From positions 50,038 to 114,037 of the IMG/VR virus record IMGVR_UViG_3300046467_002136: a stretch of 64,000 nucleotides of DNA. The stretch is one strand, 5' to 3'. The DNA is from a virus. The first letter of the stretch is position 1. Each line of letters opens with the position of its first letter. The notes below the pieces were generated by a model. That model was not told the DNA's origin. It worked only from the letters and a program-made list of their open reading frames with translations, and did no database searches. A program made the translations under genes and the position numbers. Shown here in pieces: positions 8,300 through 18,200 of the stretch.

Positions 8300-8661
8300 C
8301 CGGGGATAGCCAAGCCAAGCTCGATTGCAGTTGCCGGTTCACGTCCGATACGGTCATGACAATCACGACACACAGCCATAAGATTTTCTTCTTCAAGAAT
8401 GGAGCCACCCTGTGAGCGGCGTTTCAATTCGTGAATATCGACGCTTGCATTCCGTTTGTAAAGTGTTACCTCATCGTGCTGTGCCCAAATTGGGCATGCC
8501 TCACAGTAGGGTCGCTCTTGCAGGAGACGAGACACCACCTTCCTGCGTTCGACGTACTTCTGCTGCATCTTCTTGCTGCGTGGGTTAAGAGAGCCTGTTC
8601 GCTTTAATGAGCCACTTCGTTTAAGCGGCCCACCACGGTTCATAGGCTTCTTGCGTTTCAT
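8281..8661 (-). CDS. HNH endonuclease
   Basis: 126 residues with a very basic N-terminus (KRKKPMNRGGPLKRSGSLKR) and a HNH/zinc module: CEACPIW, then VDIHELKRRSQGG, then NLMAVCRDCHDRIG. Two CxxC pairs hold zinc; the first His is in the DIHE motif and the second in CHDRI. Phage HNH proteins of this size act as nicking or homing endonucleases or as terminase partners. It overlaps the upstream gene by 4 nt. The same 'MKRKKPMNR..LKRSGSLKR' start is typical of stand-alone phage HNH proteins. Confidence 0.85.
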   Translation of the reverse strand: MKRKKPMNRGGPLKRSGSLKRTGSLNPRSKKMQQKYVERRKVVSRLLQERPYCEACPIWAQHDEVTLYKRNASVDIHELKRRSQGGSILEEENLMAVCRDCHDRIGREPATAIELGLAIPGWRKKP

Positions 8662-9167
8662 ACGGCGTCACTGGTTACCTGATCAAAGTCCCACTTATTC
8701 TCCAACGCTGCCCACAAGGCACGATCAATAGCCGTATCTTCCAAGTCGTGCGCATCCATTAATTCGCGGTGCTTCAAAATTGCGCGACGGTAAAAATTAG
8801 CTGATTCAAACGGATTCATGTCAATAGGTTTACCGGTCTGAATCATTCCCTTAACTTGGCTCAAACGGTTATCAACATGGAACTTAAAACGTTCGACCTT
8901 TGTTTTTTTAGACGCATATGCATTTTCTGCCTCTTTGGCCAACTTGCGTCCGTCTTTACCCAGAGCCATATAGCGATTCGCGTCTGATTCGGCATCTGCA
9001 TCGATACTCTCAATCTGAGTCAAGAGGTTTTCAGACAATGCGTTCAGGGCGCGCTTCCAACGATCCCAATTTACCGACTCCAACAAAACTTTCCGGTGAC
9101 CCGGCGACAACTTGTTTTTGACTTCTTCCGCAACTAATTGCGCAAAAGAATCATCTGTTATTTGCAT
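8658..9167 (-). CDS. Hypothetical helical protein of the recombination operon
   Basis: From the ATG at 9167 it encodes 169 residues (MQITDDSFAQLVAEEV), largely helical and charged. A GGAG box lies 8 nt before this ATG, which follows the nuclease stop by two bases. An ATG at 9188 would add seven residues. No recognised motif. It lies between a RecB-like nuclease and an HNH gene, so a role in DNA metabolism is plausible but unproven. Confidence 0.6.
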   Translation of the reverse strand: MQITDDSFAQLVAEEVKNKLSPGHRKVLLESVNWDRWKRALNALSENLLTQIESIDADAESDANRYMALGKDGRKLAKEAENAYASKKTKVERFKFHVDNRLSQVKGMIQTGKPIDMNPFESANFYRRAILKHRELMDAHDLEDTAIDRALWAALENKWDFDQVTSDAV

Positions 9168-9169
9168 TT

Positions 9170-10396
9170 TCAACTCCAAGCAGGACACTGGGGCTTATAC
9201 GCACACCAATTGCACAACGCCGTTTTCCTGGTCTCAAATTCATGTGTCTCACATGAAACATCTATGGCCTTTTTAGTACTTACAACGTATTCGACAGTCT
9301 CATCAAAATCACTTTGGGTGAAATTGTGTTCTAGCCTCACGCCATCTTTTAGATACAGTAATTCTAATTTTTCGGTTTCACCCACTCCCAATACTCTGGC
9401 TAATGCGCCATAAATTTTGAGTTGGAGAAACTTGTCGTCACTATAGTTCGGATTCGGAGTCTTGCCGGTTTTGTAATCGCTGATAACCAGTTTGTCACCA
9501 GTCAAGGAATAGCGATCGATAAACCCTTTGAGAGTTACCCCTCCGAGCTCTCCATTGAGTTCATACTCCAAGCCCTCTGGTTCGATCGCCGTGGGCTCTT
9601 CGACCACCCACAAGTTTTCAACACACCAAACAGCACGCCATTTAAATTGACGGATGCGTTTGTCGCCCCTGACATATGGGTGAATCCGATTAATCCAGTC
9701 ACCCGACTCCCACACTTCCGCGAAGAGAGGAGTAATCAGTTCCTTGGTCCTCTCGCTGGAGTCGTACATGTAGAACTGTTCACAAACATCGTGAACCAAG
9801 TTCCCCAGCAGGGTCGCCTCACTGGGCTCATCGGGAAGCTTGTCTATTTTGCTGAAACGAAACTTCATTGGGCATTGGTTGTATGTGCCCATCGAAGACG
9901 GGGACAGATGTGGTGGTGCTTCTAACTTCTCAATCACCGAGGAACCTCCTGTGGTCGGCTCAGATATTTCAGGAAAAGAGATCCATTCCAAAACAGGAGT
10001 CAGCGAGCCGATGTATCGGTTACATGCTCGGCCACCCTTCGTTTTGCCATCACGGTCCACCACTGTCACATATCCAAGGCGCTGAAGCTCGTTGACTCTG
10101 GTTCTGGCGCTGGAATAGGCGGCTGGGCCGTAATGCTGGACGTAAAGTTCGTGAGCACGCTCTTGTGAGATCGGCCCGTTTTCACAGACGATGTTAAGCA
10201 CCCGAACTTTTAGTTCAGTCAGCTTTTCTTTGGTTATTGACCGAGCAGCCTCGTGCGACGTGTCTGGATCGTTGCGCTTAGCAACTGCCCCTTTGGCAAC
10301 TCCCAACAGTTGGTCAAATAGCGAACCATCTTCGAAATCGTCAAATAGCTGGCCATCACCCACTGGAGTCGCTGTCGTTTTCATCCTTTTCGACAT
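9170..10396 (-). CDS. Winged-helix plus PD-(D/E)XK (Cas4/RecB-like) Fe-S nuclease
   Basis: The 408-residue protein has two parts. Residues 40-130 look like a winged helix (TKEKLTELKVRVLNIV, then SSARTRVNELQRLGYVTVVD with a GR-rich wing). Residues 160-408 form a RecB/Cas4-type nuclease: LSPSSMGTYNQCPMKF (C175), GNLVHDVCE, GFIDRY (D294), ISDYKTGK (D307, K309) and a C-terminal C395-x2-C398-x5-C404 that with C175 can hold a 4Fe-4S cluster. It would supply the 5' end-resecting exonuclease for the neighbouring Rad52-like annealing protein. The DNA-binding N-terminal extension on this nuclease is unusual. Confidence 0.85.
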   Translation of the reverse strand: MSKRMKTTATPVGDGQLFDDFEDGSLFDQLLGVAKGAVAKRNDPDTSHEAARSITKEKLTELKVRVLNIVCENGPISQERAHELYVQHYGPAAYSSARTRVNELQRLGYVTVVDRDGKTKGGRACNRYIGSLTPVLEWISFPEISEPTTGGSSVIEKLEAPPHLSPSSMGTYNQCPMKFRFSKIDKLPDEPSEATLLGNLVHDVCEQFYMYDSSERTKELITPLFAEVWESGDWINRIHPYVRGDKRIRQFKWRAVWCVENLWVVEEPTAIEPEGLEYELNGELGGVTLKGFIDRYSLTGDKLVISDYKTGKTPNPNYSDDKFLQLKIYGALARVLGVGETEKLELLYLKDGVRLEHNFTQSDFDETVEYVVSTKKAIDVSCETHEFETRKTALCNWCAYKPQCPAWS

Positions 10397-11027
10397 ACTC
10401 TGCGTTGAACGACAGGCGAATTGCTTCTTCTGAGAGAGCCGTCAGGTCGGCTACGGTCGCTGTATCTAGCTGCGGCTTGGGCCTATCGTCAGAGAACTCA
10501 ACCCAAAACTCGTTGAGCTTGGCCTTCTGATCGCCGTCTAGAGTTGCCGCTACAGACGTAAAGGCTTCCCATGCCGCTTTGATTGCCGGATCGAGCGCCT
10601 CTTCTTCGGCAACCTCTTGCTCTAGTTGGAGTGATTCGTCCGACCTTGCGAGGTACAAGCCAACGCCAAGAGCCTGCGCAGCTTTCTTGAGAGCGTCAGA
10701 AACGGCACCTTTCATCTCATCGCCGAGATCGACGGGGTCACCGTTTTTCATTCGTTTGATCTTTTGGCCACCAAAGCCGTCTTTGTAAACAACATTGCTG
10801 TCGATCACAGCGGTGAGGCGAACATGTGCAATAGCCCAGTCGGAATCCACCGCATCACGGTGGCAATCCCTGACCTCATAAGACCAGTTCTCGATTCCCA
10901 GTACGGTATTGAGACGAGTGATGACTTCGCTGACAGGGATATAGGTGAGGGAGGTCCCTCCCTTTGTCAGACTGCGTTCGACTTCCCGTGGGAACGGTTC
11001 TGAAAGCTTTTGTAGTATGTCGCTCAT
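10356..11027 (-). CDS. Rad52/Sak-like single-strand annealing protein
   Basis: 223 residues. The N-terminal two thirds match the Rad52/22 fold: YIPVSEVITRLNTVLGIENWSYEV cut as LNTVLGIENW, then HVRLTAVID, DGFGGQKI and GDEMKGAVSDALKKAAQALG, the classic Rad52-type helix with the closing GVGLYL. Such proteins anneal complementary single strands and drive phage recombination. The C-terminus is acidic (EKDENDSDSSG), as in many annealing proteins, and may bind SSB or the nuclease. Its 3' end overlaps the nuclease gene by 41 nt. Confidence 0.85.
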   Translation of the reverse strand: MSDILQKLSEPFPREVERSLTKGGTSLTYIPVSEVITRLNTVLGIENWSYEVRDCHRDAVDSDWAIAHVRLTAVIDSNVVYKDGFGGQKIKRMKNGDPVDLGDEMKGAVSDALKKAAQALGVGLYLARSDESLQLEQEVAEEEALDPAIKAAWEAFTSVAATLDGDQKAKLNEFWVEFSDDRPKPQLDTATVADLTALSEEAIRLSFNAEYVEKDENDSDSSG

Positions 11028-11512
11028 AGGGCTTCGCCCCTCCTAACAATGACGCTGGTTTTTGGCTCAGATGGTTCGCAATATAGATCGGCGTTAAGGC
11101 CAATCTCGTTCAACTTCCCCACCCTCCAATAAGAAGGAGCAAGGTAGTCAAGCATTTGAAGGGCCATCTCTTTTGCAGTGACGACCACTTCACCGGTATC
11201 CATATCAACTGAGGACTGCTGAATTCGGTCCATCACCACGTTGGCGAGGACTTTGTGGTTCCAGCCCTTTCGGGTAGAACCCATCTTGCGTTCCACCTGA
11301 GCGCCATCGCGCAGGTCGATAAGTGGATCGTCGACCATGAGGTTGCCTAGCAACATTGAGACTCGGTCGTAAACAATCCCAAGTTCGACCTTGGCCAGAT
11401 TCAACTCTAAGACCAAATTGGCTACATCTTGGGTTTCGCCGTCTATCTCACCGACTCGATCATCAAGCTGTGCGAGAAGCAAACGGAGGGTTCTAACATG
11501 CTCCAAATTCAT
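11024..11512 (-). CDS. Hypothetical protein coupled to the annealing protein
   Basis: A 162-residue, mostly helical protein. Residues 70-120 contain IDLRDGAQVERKMGSTRKGWNHKVL, split around a basic RKGWNHK. Its stop overlaps the Rad52-like start (ATGA), so the two are translationally coupled. No family recognised with certainty. Position suggests a recombination accessory factor. Confidence 0.6.
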   Translation of the reverse strand: MNLEHVRTLRLLLAQLDDRVGEIDGETQDVANLVLELNLAKVELGIVYDRVSMLLGNLMVDDPLIDLRDGAQVERKMGSTRKGWNHKVLANVVMDRIQQSSVDMDTGEVVVTAKEMALQMLDYLAPSYWRVGKLNEIGLNADLYCEPSEPKTSVIVRRGEAL

Positions 11513-11547
11513 AACAACTCCGGTTAGTAGGGGGTATCGCTATTACT

Positions 11548-12855
11548 TCAGACAACGATAGCGATTCGTTTGCGCTGAGGCAACCCCAATCCGGTTAAGT
11601 GTGTGAAGGCCCCTGTGGCCGAGTCGACTTGATCGTCGTGATCGCAGGCTTCAGGGAAAGTGGATAATTCGTCAAGCCAGTCGGTCAGCCATGGTCCACG
11701 CACTGCTCTGACGTTGCCGTTAGCGAGTGCGGCAGCAAATGGGCGGGCACGGGTAACCTTGTCTCCGGTGGCGCGCATACCAATGAAATCGTAGCCGGGC
11801 ACGATATAGCGAGCGTACTGATCTACAAGGGCTTTTCCAGAGGAGCCCGGCTCTTGTTCCATCCTGATTGGAACTCCATGCCCATCTTCGTAAGCGGTTT
11901 GGGCGATCATTTGTTCCACTTTTTCCCCTTTGACCCTTGCACGCTTCACGTCAATAACGTAGGCAATTCCTTGATCAAACATCATCAGGGTTCCTACGGT
12001 CCAGTCAGGATTAGGGTTGGATGAGGACGGTTCGGTAGCAGCCAAGTCCCAGAAACGCACAGCCTTTGCCATCGAAGTCAACTCTGGGATTTCGTTCTGA
12101 TCCAACAGGACAACCGATTCCCTATCGAACAGAGAGCCTAAAGTGGTAGACCACCAATCGCCTTCTTCGAGTCGTCTACGTTCCACGGGGTCCAAAGCCT
12201 GCAACGATTGTCGGTATGACTCAGCATCAATGCCCGGGTTGTCTTGTAAATAAGATGGAACGAAAACTCGTCCCTCATTCTGACCCTCGATAATGAAACG
12301 CTGTCTAACCCAGTTAGGCGCGGGGTTAGAGGCACATCTCATCCGCAGAGGAACTTTTGACAGTGGACCTGACGCCGGACGGCGCAAGCGAGAGAACAAG
12401 TAGCGATAATCGGCTTCCCGGATTTCCGTGACCTCGTCCATCCCGATGAATTGAAATTCCGCACCTTTATACCGTAAGTAGTCCTGGCTGTTGTTTAGGT
12501 AGCCAAAGGTGATGCGTGCGCCAGAGGGGAAAGTCGCCGTGTAAGTGTTGGCGTTCCAGCGGATTTCGTCGTTTGGCCCTGTCCAAGCTTGGAAACGATC
12601 CATGATCGCTCCCGGCAGGGCAAGGTCGGCGTAAGTGCGACGGAATAGAATGGCCGAGTAATTGGGCACATCAACATATTGGAGTGCTGCCATTAAAAGG
12701 GCTGAACTTTTCCCACCACCCGCAGCACCACCGAAAAGAGCTTCCAACGAATAAGTGCGTAAGAAAACTTTTTGAGTAAGAGACGCTTCCTCTGGGCAGT
12801 AAGGTGATGCGCGCGGCTCTAGGTAATCGAGTATCTTATTCCAATCCGTAGTCAC
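11548..12855 (-). CDS. terL: Terminase large subunit
   Basis: The 435-residue protein has the packaging ATPase and nuclease domains. Walker A is GGAAGGGKSS (residues 42-51), an arginine-rich strand AILFRRTYADL follows, and Walker B with the catalytic Glu is FIGMDEVTE (D140, E141). The RNase H-like nuclease starts with RFWDLAATEP (D270) and ends with the acidic DHDDQVDSATGAF. It cuts concatemers and pumps DNA into the prohead through the portal. It starts at a GTG preceded by GAGGTGA. It is transcribed away from the portal gene from a palindromic promoter region. The best small-subunit candidate is 35 kb away at 48137. Confidence 0.95.
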   Translation of the reverse strand: MTTDWNKILDYLEPRASPYCPEEASLTQKVFLRTYSLEALFGGAAGGGKSSALLMAALQYVDVPNYSAILFRRTYADLALPGAIMDRFQAWTGPNDEIRWNANTYTATFPSGARITFGYLNNSQDYLRYKGAEFQFIGMDEVTEIREADYRYLFSRLRRPASGPLSKVPLRMRCASNPAPNWVRQRFIIEGQNEGRVFVPSYLQDNPGIDAESYRQSLQALDPVERRRLEEGDWWSTTLGSLFDRESVVLLDQNEIPELTSMAKAVRFWDLAATEPSSSNPNPDWTVGTLMMFDQGIAYVIDVKRARVKGEKVEQMIAQTAYEDGHGVPIRMEQEPGSSGKALVDQYARYIVPGYDFIGMRATGDKVTRARPFAAALANGNVRAVRGPWLTDWLDELSTFPEACDHDDQVDSATGAFTHLTGLGLPQRKRIAIVV

Positions 12856-12875
12856 TCAATCACCTCGCAGTCTTA

Positions 12876-12913
12876 GCCTATTCTAGAATAGGCGACAAAG
12901 CGCAGCCTATTCT
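12876..12913. promoter_or_regulatory. Palindromic divergent promoter/operator with a repeated half-site
   Basis: Bases 12876-12893 form a perfect 18-bp palindrome, GCCTATTCTAGAATAGGC. It contains TAGAAT readable on both strands (12884-12889 plus, complement of 12880-12885 minus), a good -10 in each direction. The left half, GCCTATTCT, is repeated at 12905-12913. It lies between the start codons of the leftward terminase operon and the rightward head operon, so a bidirectional promoter under a dimeric repressor is the simplest reading. No good -35 is visible. The regulator is unknown. Confidence 0.6.
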
Positions 12914-12933
12914 TGACTATTGTAAGAGGGCAC

Positions 12934-13110
12934 ATGAACATTTGGATGAAACTCAGAAACCTGCAGGAGCAAGGAGTAATAGCAAACGCTCTAATGGTAT
13001 CATTTATCATACTTACAAGCGTCGGTGCAGCGATGGTATATCCGCCGTTGGGCCTTATAGTAGGGGGTCTAGCTTGTGGCATATTCGGATTTCTACTGGG
13101 TCTTGAGTAA
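12934..13110 (+). CDS. Small two-helix membrane protein
   Basis: 58 residues from an ATG at 12934, preceded by AAGAGGG. After a short amphipathic start (MNIWMKLRNLQEQG) it has two hydrophobic stretches (IANALMVSFIILTSVGAAMV and LGLIVGGLACGIFGFLLGL) separated by YPP. It ends two bases before the portal gene. It could be a holin-like or membrane-anchoring peptide, but there is no lysis gene beside it. No family recognised. Confidence 0.6.
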   Translation: MNIWMKLRNLQEQGVIANALMVSFIILTSVGAAMVYPPLGLIVGGLACGIFGFLLGLE

Positions 13111-13112
13111 CA

Positions 13113-15107
13113 ATGGCGTGGAACTCTACTAACAATCAGTCTTTAGAAGATACAGCTCAGCGGAAGACCGCTATTGGACCCGGCGCGCCCATAGCCACAA
13201 ATCCGACACTTGCTGGACAACCTTATTATGACGCATGGGACATTGAACGGGCGTACCGAGAAGGCATGCAGAAGGTCACATGGGTGGCCCGTTGCGTAGA
13301 TGTGATCTCAGGCAACCAAGCACGCCTCCCAGTTGTTCTTCGTGAGGGTAATGCCCCAGATGGAAAACTAGTTACAAGTTCTTCCGTTATGAAGGAAAGC
13401 ACAATACTAGATATCTTGAATACTAAATCTAATATTGGTGAAAATTCATTTATATTCAGATACCGGCTTTCAGCCCAACTGCTGATGAGTAGCCGTGGTG
13501 CCTTTATAGAGAAAGTGCGTTCTAGAGACGGAAGAATTATCGGGCTAAATCTGCTTCCCCCTCAACACACCGCACCAGTACCTCATCCAAAAACATTTGT
13601 GTCTGGTTATGAAGTCGCCATGCCCGACGGAAAGAAAGTACGTCTTAAGCCAGAAGATGTTGTTTGGGTTCGGAGACCACACCCCATAGACCCTTACCTG
13701 TCGATGACCCCAATGGAGTCTGCGGGCGTTGCTATAGAAATCGAAAACCTCGCGAAGCTGTATAACCGTAACTTTCTTCTTAATGATGGTCGGCCCGGTG
13801 GCCTTTTGGTTCTCCGTGGAGAAATCGACGAAGACGATAAGAACGAATTGAGATCACGATTCAGGGGCAACCTTGGTCGGGTTGGTTCAACCACAGTGGT
13901 AGCTGCTGACGATGGAGTTGACTTTGTCGATACGTCATCGAACCCGCGTGATGCCGCCTACATTCAAATGCGGACAATCACAAAGGAAGAAATTTTTGCA
14001 GCATTCGGAGTTCCCGAAACTGTTATCGGCAACGCTTCAGGTAGAACGTTCAGCAACGCGGGAGAAGAAATTCGTGTTTTCTGGATGGAAACAATGCTTC
14101 CTCATCTCGAACCCATAGCTCGTGCTTTGGATGAACTTGATCCAATTCATTACATCGACTTCGACACTTCAACGGTTCCCAACCTGATTATTTATAAACA
14201 AGAACGCGATCGTTACTTGATGGATGAACTCCAGAACGGGTTGATAAGCATCAACGAATATCGTGACATGACAGGCAAAGAGACAGTTAAATCTGACCTT
14301 GCAGATTCATTACTTATGAACCCGAATTTGACGCCTGTCGCAAATACTGAGAAGGAAATGGAGCAGCCCAACGCAATGATGGGCGGGCAACCGGGCATGA
14401 TGCCACCTCAGCCCGGGATGCCAACGCCGGGAGCGGAAGGTCCGCAACCGGGTGAACAACCCCTTGACCCGAACACGATGCAAGGCTCTTTGGCTCAAGA
14501 ACAAGAAAGTCCACCGGCTGCTGGGCCACCTGCTGCAACTCCCGACATGGGGCAGCTCTCAGGTGAACCATACGACGTTGAGACCAAAGCAGGTGAGCTG
14601 GGTGTGGACTATGAACGTTGGACGGGCATTCTCGACCGCAGCTTCGAACGTTTGTTCGAAAGACAGCAACGAGTTATTTTAGAAAAGGCTGCTGGACGGA
14701 AAGCGCGCACACTTCTAACCGAGGGCACATTGGACATCAAGAATATTATGACTCTCGGCACATGGGATCGGCAGATGGATGAAGACATCCGACCCGTTTT
14801 GAATTCAATTATTAAAGACTCTCAAGAAAAGCAGTCCAACGAATCCGATCAGTATGAACCCCCTTCTGGGGAAGATATTCAAGTTCAACTGAATGCTCAA
14901 ATGGATCGCATTAAATCAATCAATTTAAATACAGAGCAGATTATTAATCAAAAAATCACCACCTGTATGGCATTACAGGACGAGGATCGCCGTCATGCGG
15001 CAGTTAAGGGTGAGTTGGTCAGCGTATTCGCCAGTCTTCTTGCAAAAACACCAGCGGCTTTGGCTGAAGATGAAGCTCGAAGGGCTTGGGTTTTTCCAAT
15101 TAGTTAA
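13113..15107 (+). CDS. Portal protein (HK97-type) with long C-terminal extension
   Basis: 664 residues. The first 400 match HK97-family portals: AYREGMQKVTWVARCVDVIS, LLPPQHTAPVPHP, PEDVVWVRRPHPIDPY, NRNFLLNDGRPGGLLVLRG, and FGVPETVIGNASGRTFSNAGE, the usual tail-proximal segment. The portal dodecamer is the DNA channel of the head. Residues about 415-480 are a Gln/Pro/Gly/Met-rich linker, and about 490-664 form a further helical domain I do not recognise. Portals of this family are usually near 400 residues, so this one carries a large extra domain that may sit inside the head. Confidence 0.9.
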   Translation: MAWNSTNNQSLEDTAQRKTAIGPGAPIATNPTLAGQPYYDAWDIERAYREGMQKVTWVARCVDVISGNQARLPVVLREGNAPDGKLVTSSSVMKESTILDILNTKSNIGENSFIFRYRLSAQLLMSSRGAFIEKVRSRDGRIIGLNLLPPQHTAPVPHPKTFVSGYEVAMPDGKKVRLKPEDVVWVRRPHPIDPYLSMTPMESAGVAIEIENLAKLYNRNFLLNDGRPGGLLVLRGEIDEDDKNELRSRFRGNLGRVGSTTVVAADDGVDFVDTSSNPRDAAYIQMRTITKEEIFAAFGVPETVIGNASGRTFSNAGEEIRVFWMETMLPHLEPIARALDELDPIHYIDFDTSTVPNLIIYKQERDRYLMDELQNGLISINEYRDMTGKETVKSDLADSLLMNPNLTPVANTEKEMEQPNAMMGGQPGMMPPQPGMPTPGAEGPQPGEQPLDPNTMQGSLAQEQESPPAAGPPAATPDMGQLSGEPYDVETKAGELGVDYERWTGILDRSFERLFERQQRVILEKAAGRKARTLLTEGTLDIKNIMTLGTWDRQMDEDIRPVLNSIIKDSQEKQSNESDQYEPPSGEDIQVQLNAQMDRIKSINLNTEQIINQKITTCMALQDEDRRHAAVKGELVSVFASLLAKTPAALAEDEARRAWVFPIS

Positions 15108-15131
15108 TTTCCGTAAAATAGTTTACGGAAA
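15108..15131. terminator. Perfect AT-rich hairpin after the portal gene
   Basis: TTTCCGTAAA (15108-15117), a 4-nt loop and TTTACGGAAA (15122-15131) form a perfect 10-bp inverted repeat just after the portal stop. No U-run follows on the plus strand, so it is a weak intrinsic terminator at best. It may instead be a processing or attenuation site that lowers read-through to the protease gene. The rest of the 98-nt gap holds TATTAT (15180-15185), a possible -10, and a GGAGG ribosome-binding site before 15206. Confidence 0.45.
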
Positions 15132-15205
15132 CTACGACGCTTACACTTGTTACTTACACCGTAGAAGCTTTCTGTCACTTATTATGTATTGACGGAGGTT
15201 TCAAC

Positions 15206-18200
15206 ATGCCAAATGAACTGCTTGATGACATTCAATTTAAAGCCCGAAACGGTGCTCAGATCAGCGTTGACAGTGCCCAGGGGATTGTCGAATGTTTTGT
15301 TTCTGGCATAGGCAACAAAGACAGCGTTGGCGACATCGTTCTCCCTGGCGCCTTCAATGAAAGTCTAAAAAGAAGAAAGCCCAGAGTGGTCTGGGGACAT
15401 AGTTGGAACGACCCCATCGGGAAGGTTCTGGAAATCTATGAGGTCTCCAATGCGGACCCTCGACTTCCGCCGAAAATGAAGACTGCCGGAATCGGCGGTC
15501 TCTTCGCAAAAGTCCAGTTCAATTTGGCCGCAGAAAAGGGACGGGAAGCATTCGCTAACGTCGCCTTCTTTGGAGAAGAACAGGAATGGTCAATCGGTTA
15601 TAAGACCCTTCAAGCCACTTTTGACCCAGTTAAACAGGCCAATTTGCTCAAAGAGGTCGAACTTTATGAAGTAAGCCCTGTACTACATGGTGCCAACCAG
15701 CTAACAGGCACGATTTCTGTCAAGGACGGAGAATACGGTGCCTGCGGAACTGACGGTTGTGAATGTGGCACAAAAAGTCACATTGCTTCAGAACCAGATA
15801 TTCAGGTCGAAGCAGAGGAAGCTTTCATTTTCGAAAAGGGTCAGATGATGGGGCGAGTCCCCATGCAGATGATTATCATTCCAATGCCCAAGAAACCAGA
15901 TAGCGACCCCCACGACGCCGATAGCGACATTTGGGCTCGCGGTGAGGCTGGTCCTATTGACATGGAAGCCCGCATGGGGCTAGCACGAGAAATTCACGGG
16001 CGAACGAAGGTACCGATCAAAATCATTGAGGCCACCGAGAACATGGTGGTGTTCCTCAGAAAGATGGTGGATGGCACTACTCGTATGTACCGGATGCCGT
16101 ACCACAAGACGGATTCTGGACAATACACGTTTGGGAAACCGGCACGGGTCAAGCCCCAAACGGTTTATACACCGGTTCAACCGAACATGCCGCCCGTCGG
16201 CCCAATGAGTCATAAACCGAATCATTATGTCAGTCCGATTCAAGGAAAAGAAACTATAGAAGAAGCTAAATCTGATTATCTGATTTCCTGTACGTTGGAC
16301 AACATTTTTGAATTCAAAGATACGCTTCAACCAATTTTCGATTATTACGAAGTGACAGTGACCCCTAGCGTTAGTGGGTTGTTATGTAGTGATTATCCGT
16401 CTGGATTCGAGGACGCAGCAGATACGGCTATCAAAGCTCTAGGTGGAAGACTCGGGCGAGGTGGTGGCCTGGGAAAAGGCCGTAGGGCTGGGAGAGCCCT
16501 CGCCGCAACGTTCGACCCAAAAGCTTGGGATGGTGATGGTGACGGAATAGTTCAAGAAGGTACGCCTTTTCAGCGTCCTTCTATTCCCGGCATTAACACA
16601 AATTGGCCCGGCGATCCCAAAACCAGAGTAAAACCCGACGATTATCCTGACGACAGTGCCCAAGTTAGAGATGCACGGAAGCCTCGTCGTGACCCGAATC
16701 GCATGCGTCCGGGCAAAGGACCTGCTCGTCGTCGTGGCGTAATCGATGCAAGGTGGGCGGCAGGTCTGCGCTCGATTAGTCCAAGTAAGGCTGTCAATGC
16801 TTCTCTAGATAAGACCTATCAGGAGTTGGTAGATGAGGGGCTTTTCAAGTACCCAACCAAGCCGCATGTGGCTGGTAAACCCATTGCGGTAGCACATGGT
16901 GCACCGGACCTCGCCAAGTTGGAAGAAATTGTAGAGAAGGGCTGGAGACGGGAAGGGGGGTACGAGCAAAGACGTATTTATTTCTTTCCCGAAGGACATG
17001 AAAGCTATATGGATTGGGAAGGCGATTACGCATGGGCTCCAGAGGACCCTGTCGTTGATGCAGGAGTCACGGCACAGGTAACTCCCAAAAAGCCGATCAC
17101 TATTTTCCACGAAGATACGCATGGCTCCGTCAACGCGCAGATTGCAAAGCAGTTGGGTATCTCTGAATCAGAACTCAAGTCCACCCTGATGGAACAATCC
17201 GAGCTGGTGCCGGGAACGTCAGAGGTCGCAGATACTGCGAGGGCAGCGAAGCCAGCGTGGCCCGACGACCATCGGTCGCCACTCAGCTTACACAGGGCGT
17301 TTGGTGTCGACCTATTTGCAGATTACACAGACAACAAAAACGACGGAGGTAATGGCCATACCTTGCGCGGCAATATGGGTTCAGAAATAATCGTTATGGA
17401 TAAAGACATCATCGAAGTCGTCGGTGTGCGGCAAACCGGCTGGAACGAAGACCAGATGGTATTCCACGGTGGTCGACGCTTATACCGGAGTCGCAACTGG
17501 GAACAGGGTCGGGATCGTGAGGTTCTTGATGAAGACAAGTTCCAAGAATGGAGATCGCGCACGAATGAACTCGCTTCTTCCGGTATGCGTTCACGTTCAG
17601 GGGGGAGTTCTGGAGATTGGGAAGACTTAAAATCACAACTTCCATCGCAAGCTATTAGAAATATGTCTGTTAAGGAACGTAAAGGCCGACTTGCGGATCT
17701 GGATAAGAAAATTGATGTTTTAGAACATGACATGGACGAGATGGGATCGCTCGACCCTGAATATAACGAAATGAAACAACGTTTATCGCAGTTGGATTCA
17801 GAACGAACAAAGCATCTGATTTCTGCGGCAATTGATAATTGGGAAGGTGGACAAAAAAGTTTTGTTCGATTGCCCGTCGACTCTAAGGGTGTTGAACTTG
17901 AGTTAACACAAGATGAGATCGATTCACTTCGTTCCCATATAAAAGCACTGATTGGTAAAAGCAAAAACAACAAAGTAAATGGCATTTTAGCAAAATATGA
18001 TCAAAGACTTGTTGGTAATAAAGATGGTGTAGTAAAAATCCCTAAAGAGCAATTTAGCGACCTTATTAAAGCGTGGGACCAGATTTCTCCGCCTGCCCAA
18101 AGTCGGATGCATCCCAAAACGGGTCGTGACATACTCGAATTTGCTGCACTTTCACCAACCCAAAAATTTAGGTCGTCGCAACTCGATCTGCCAGACAATA

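Noticed and set aside
16510-16560. DGDGDG motif as a dockerin or thrombospondin type-3 repeat
   Set aside because: Only a single short acidic loop is present, without the paired repeats of those domains; Excalibur-like is a closer description.
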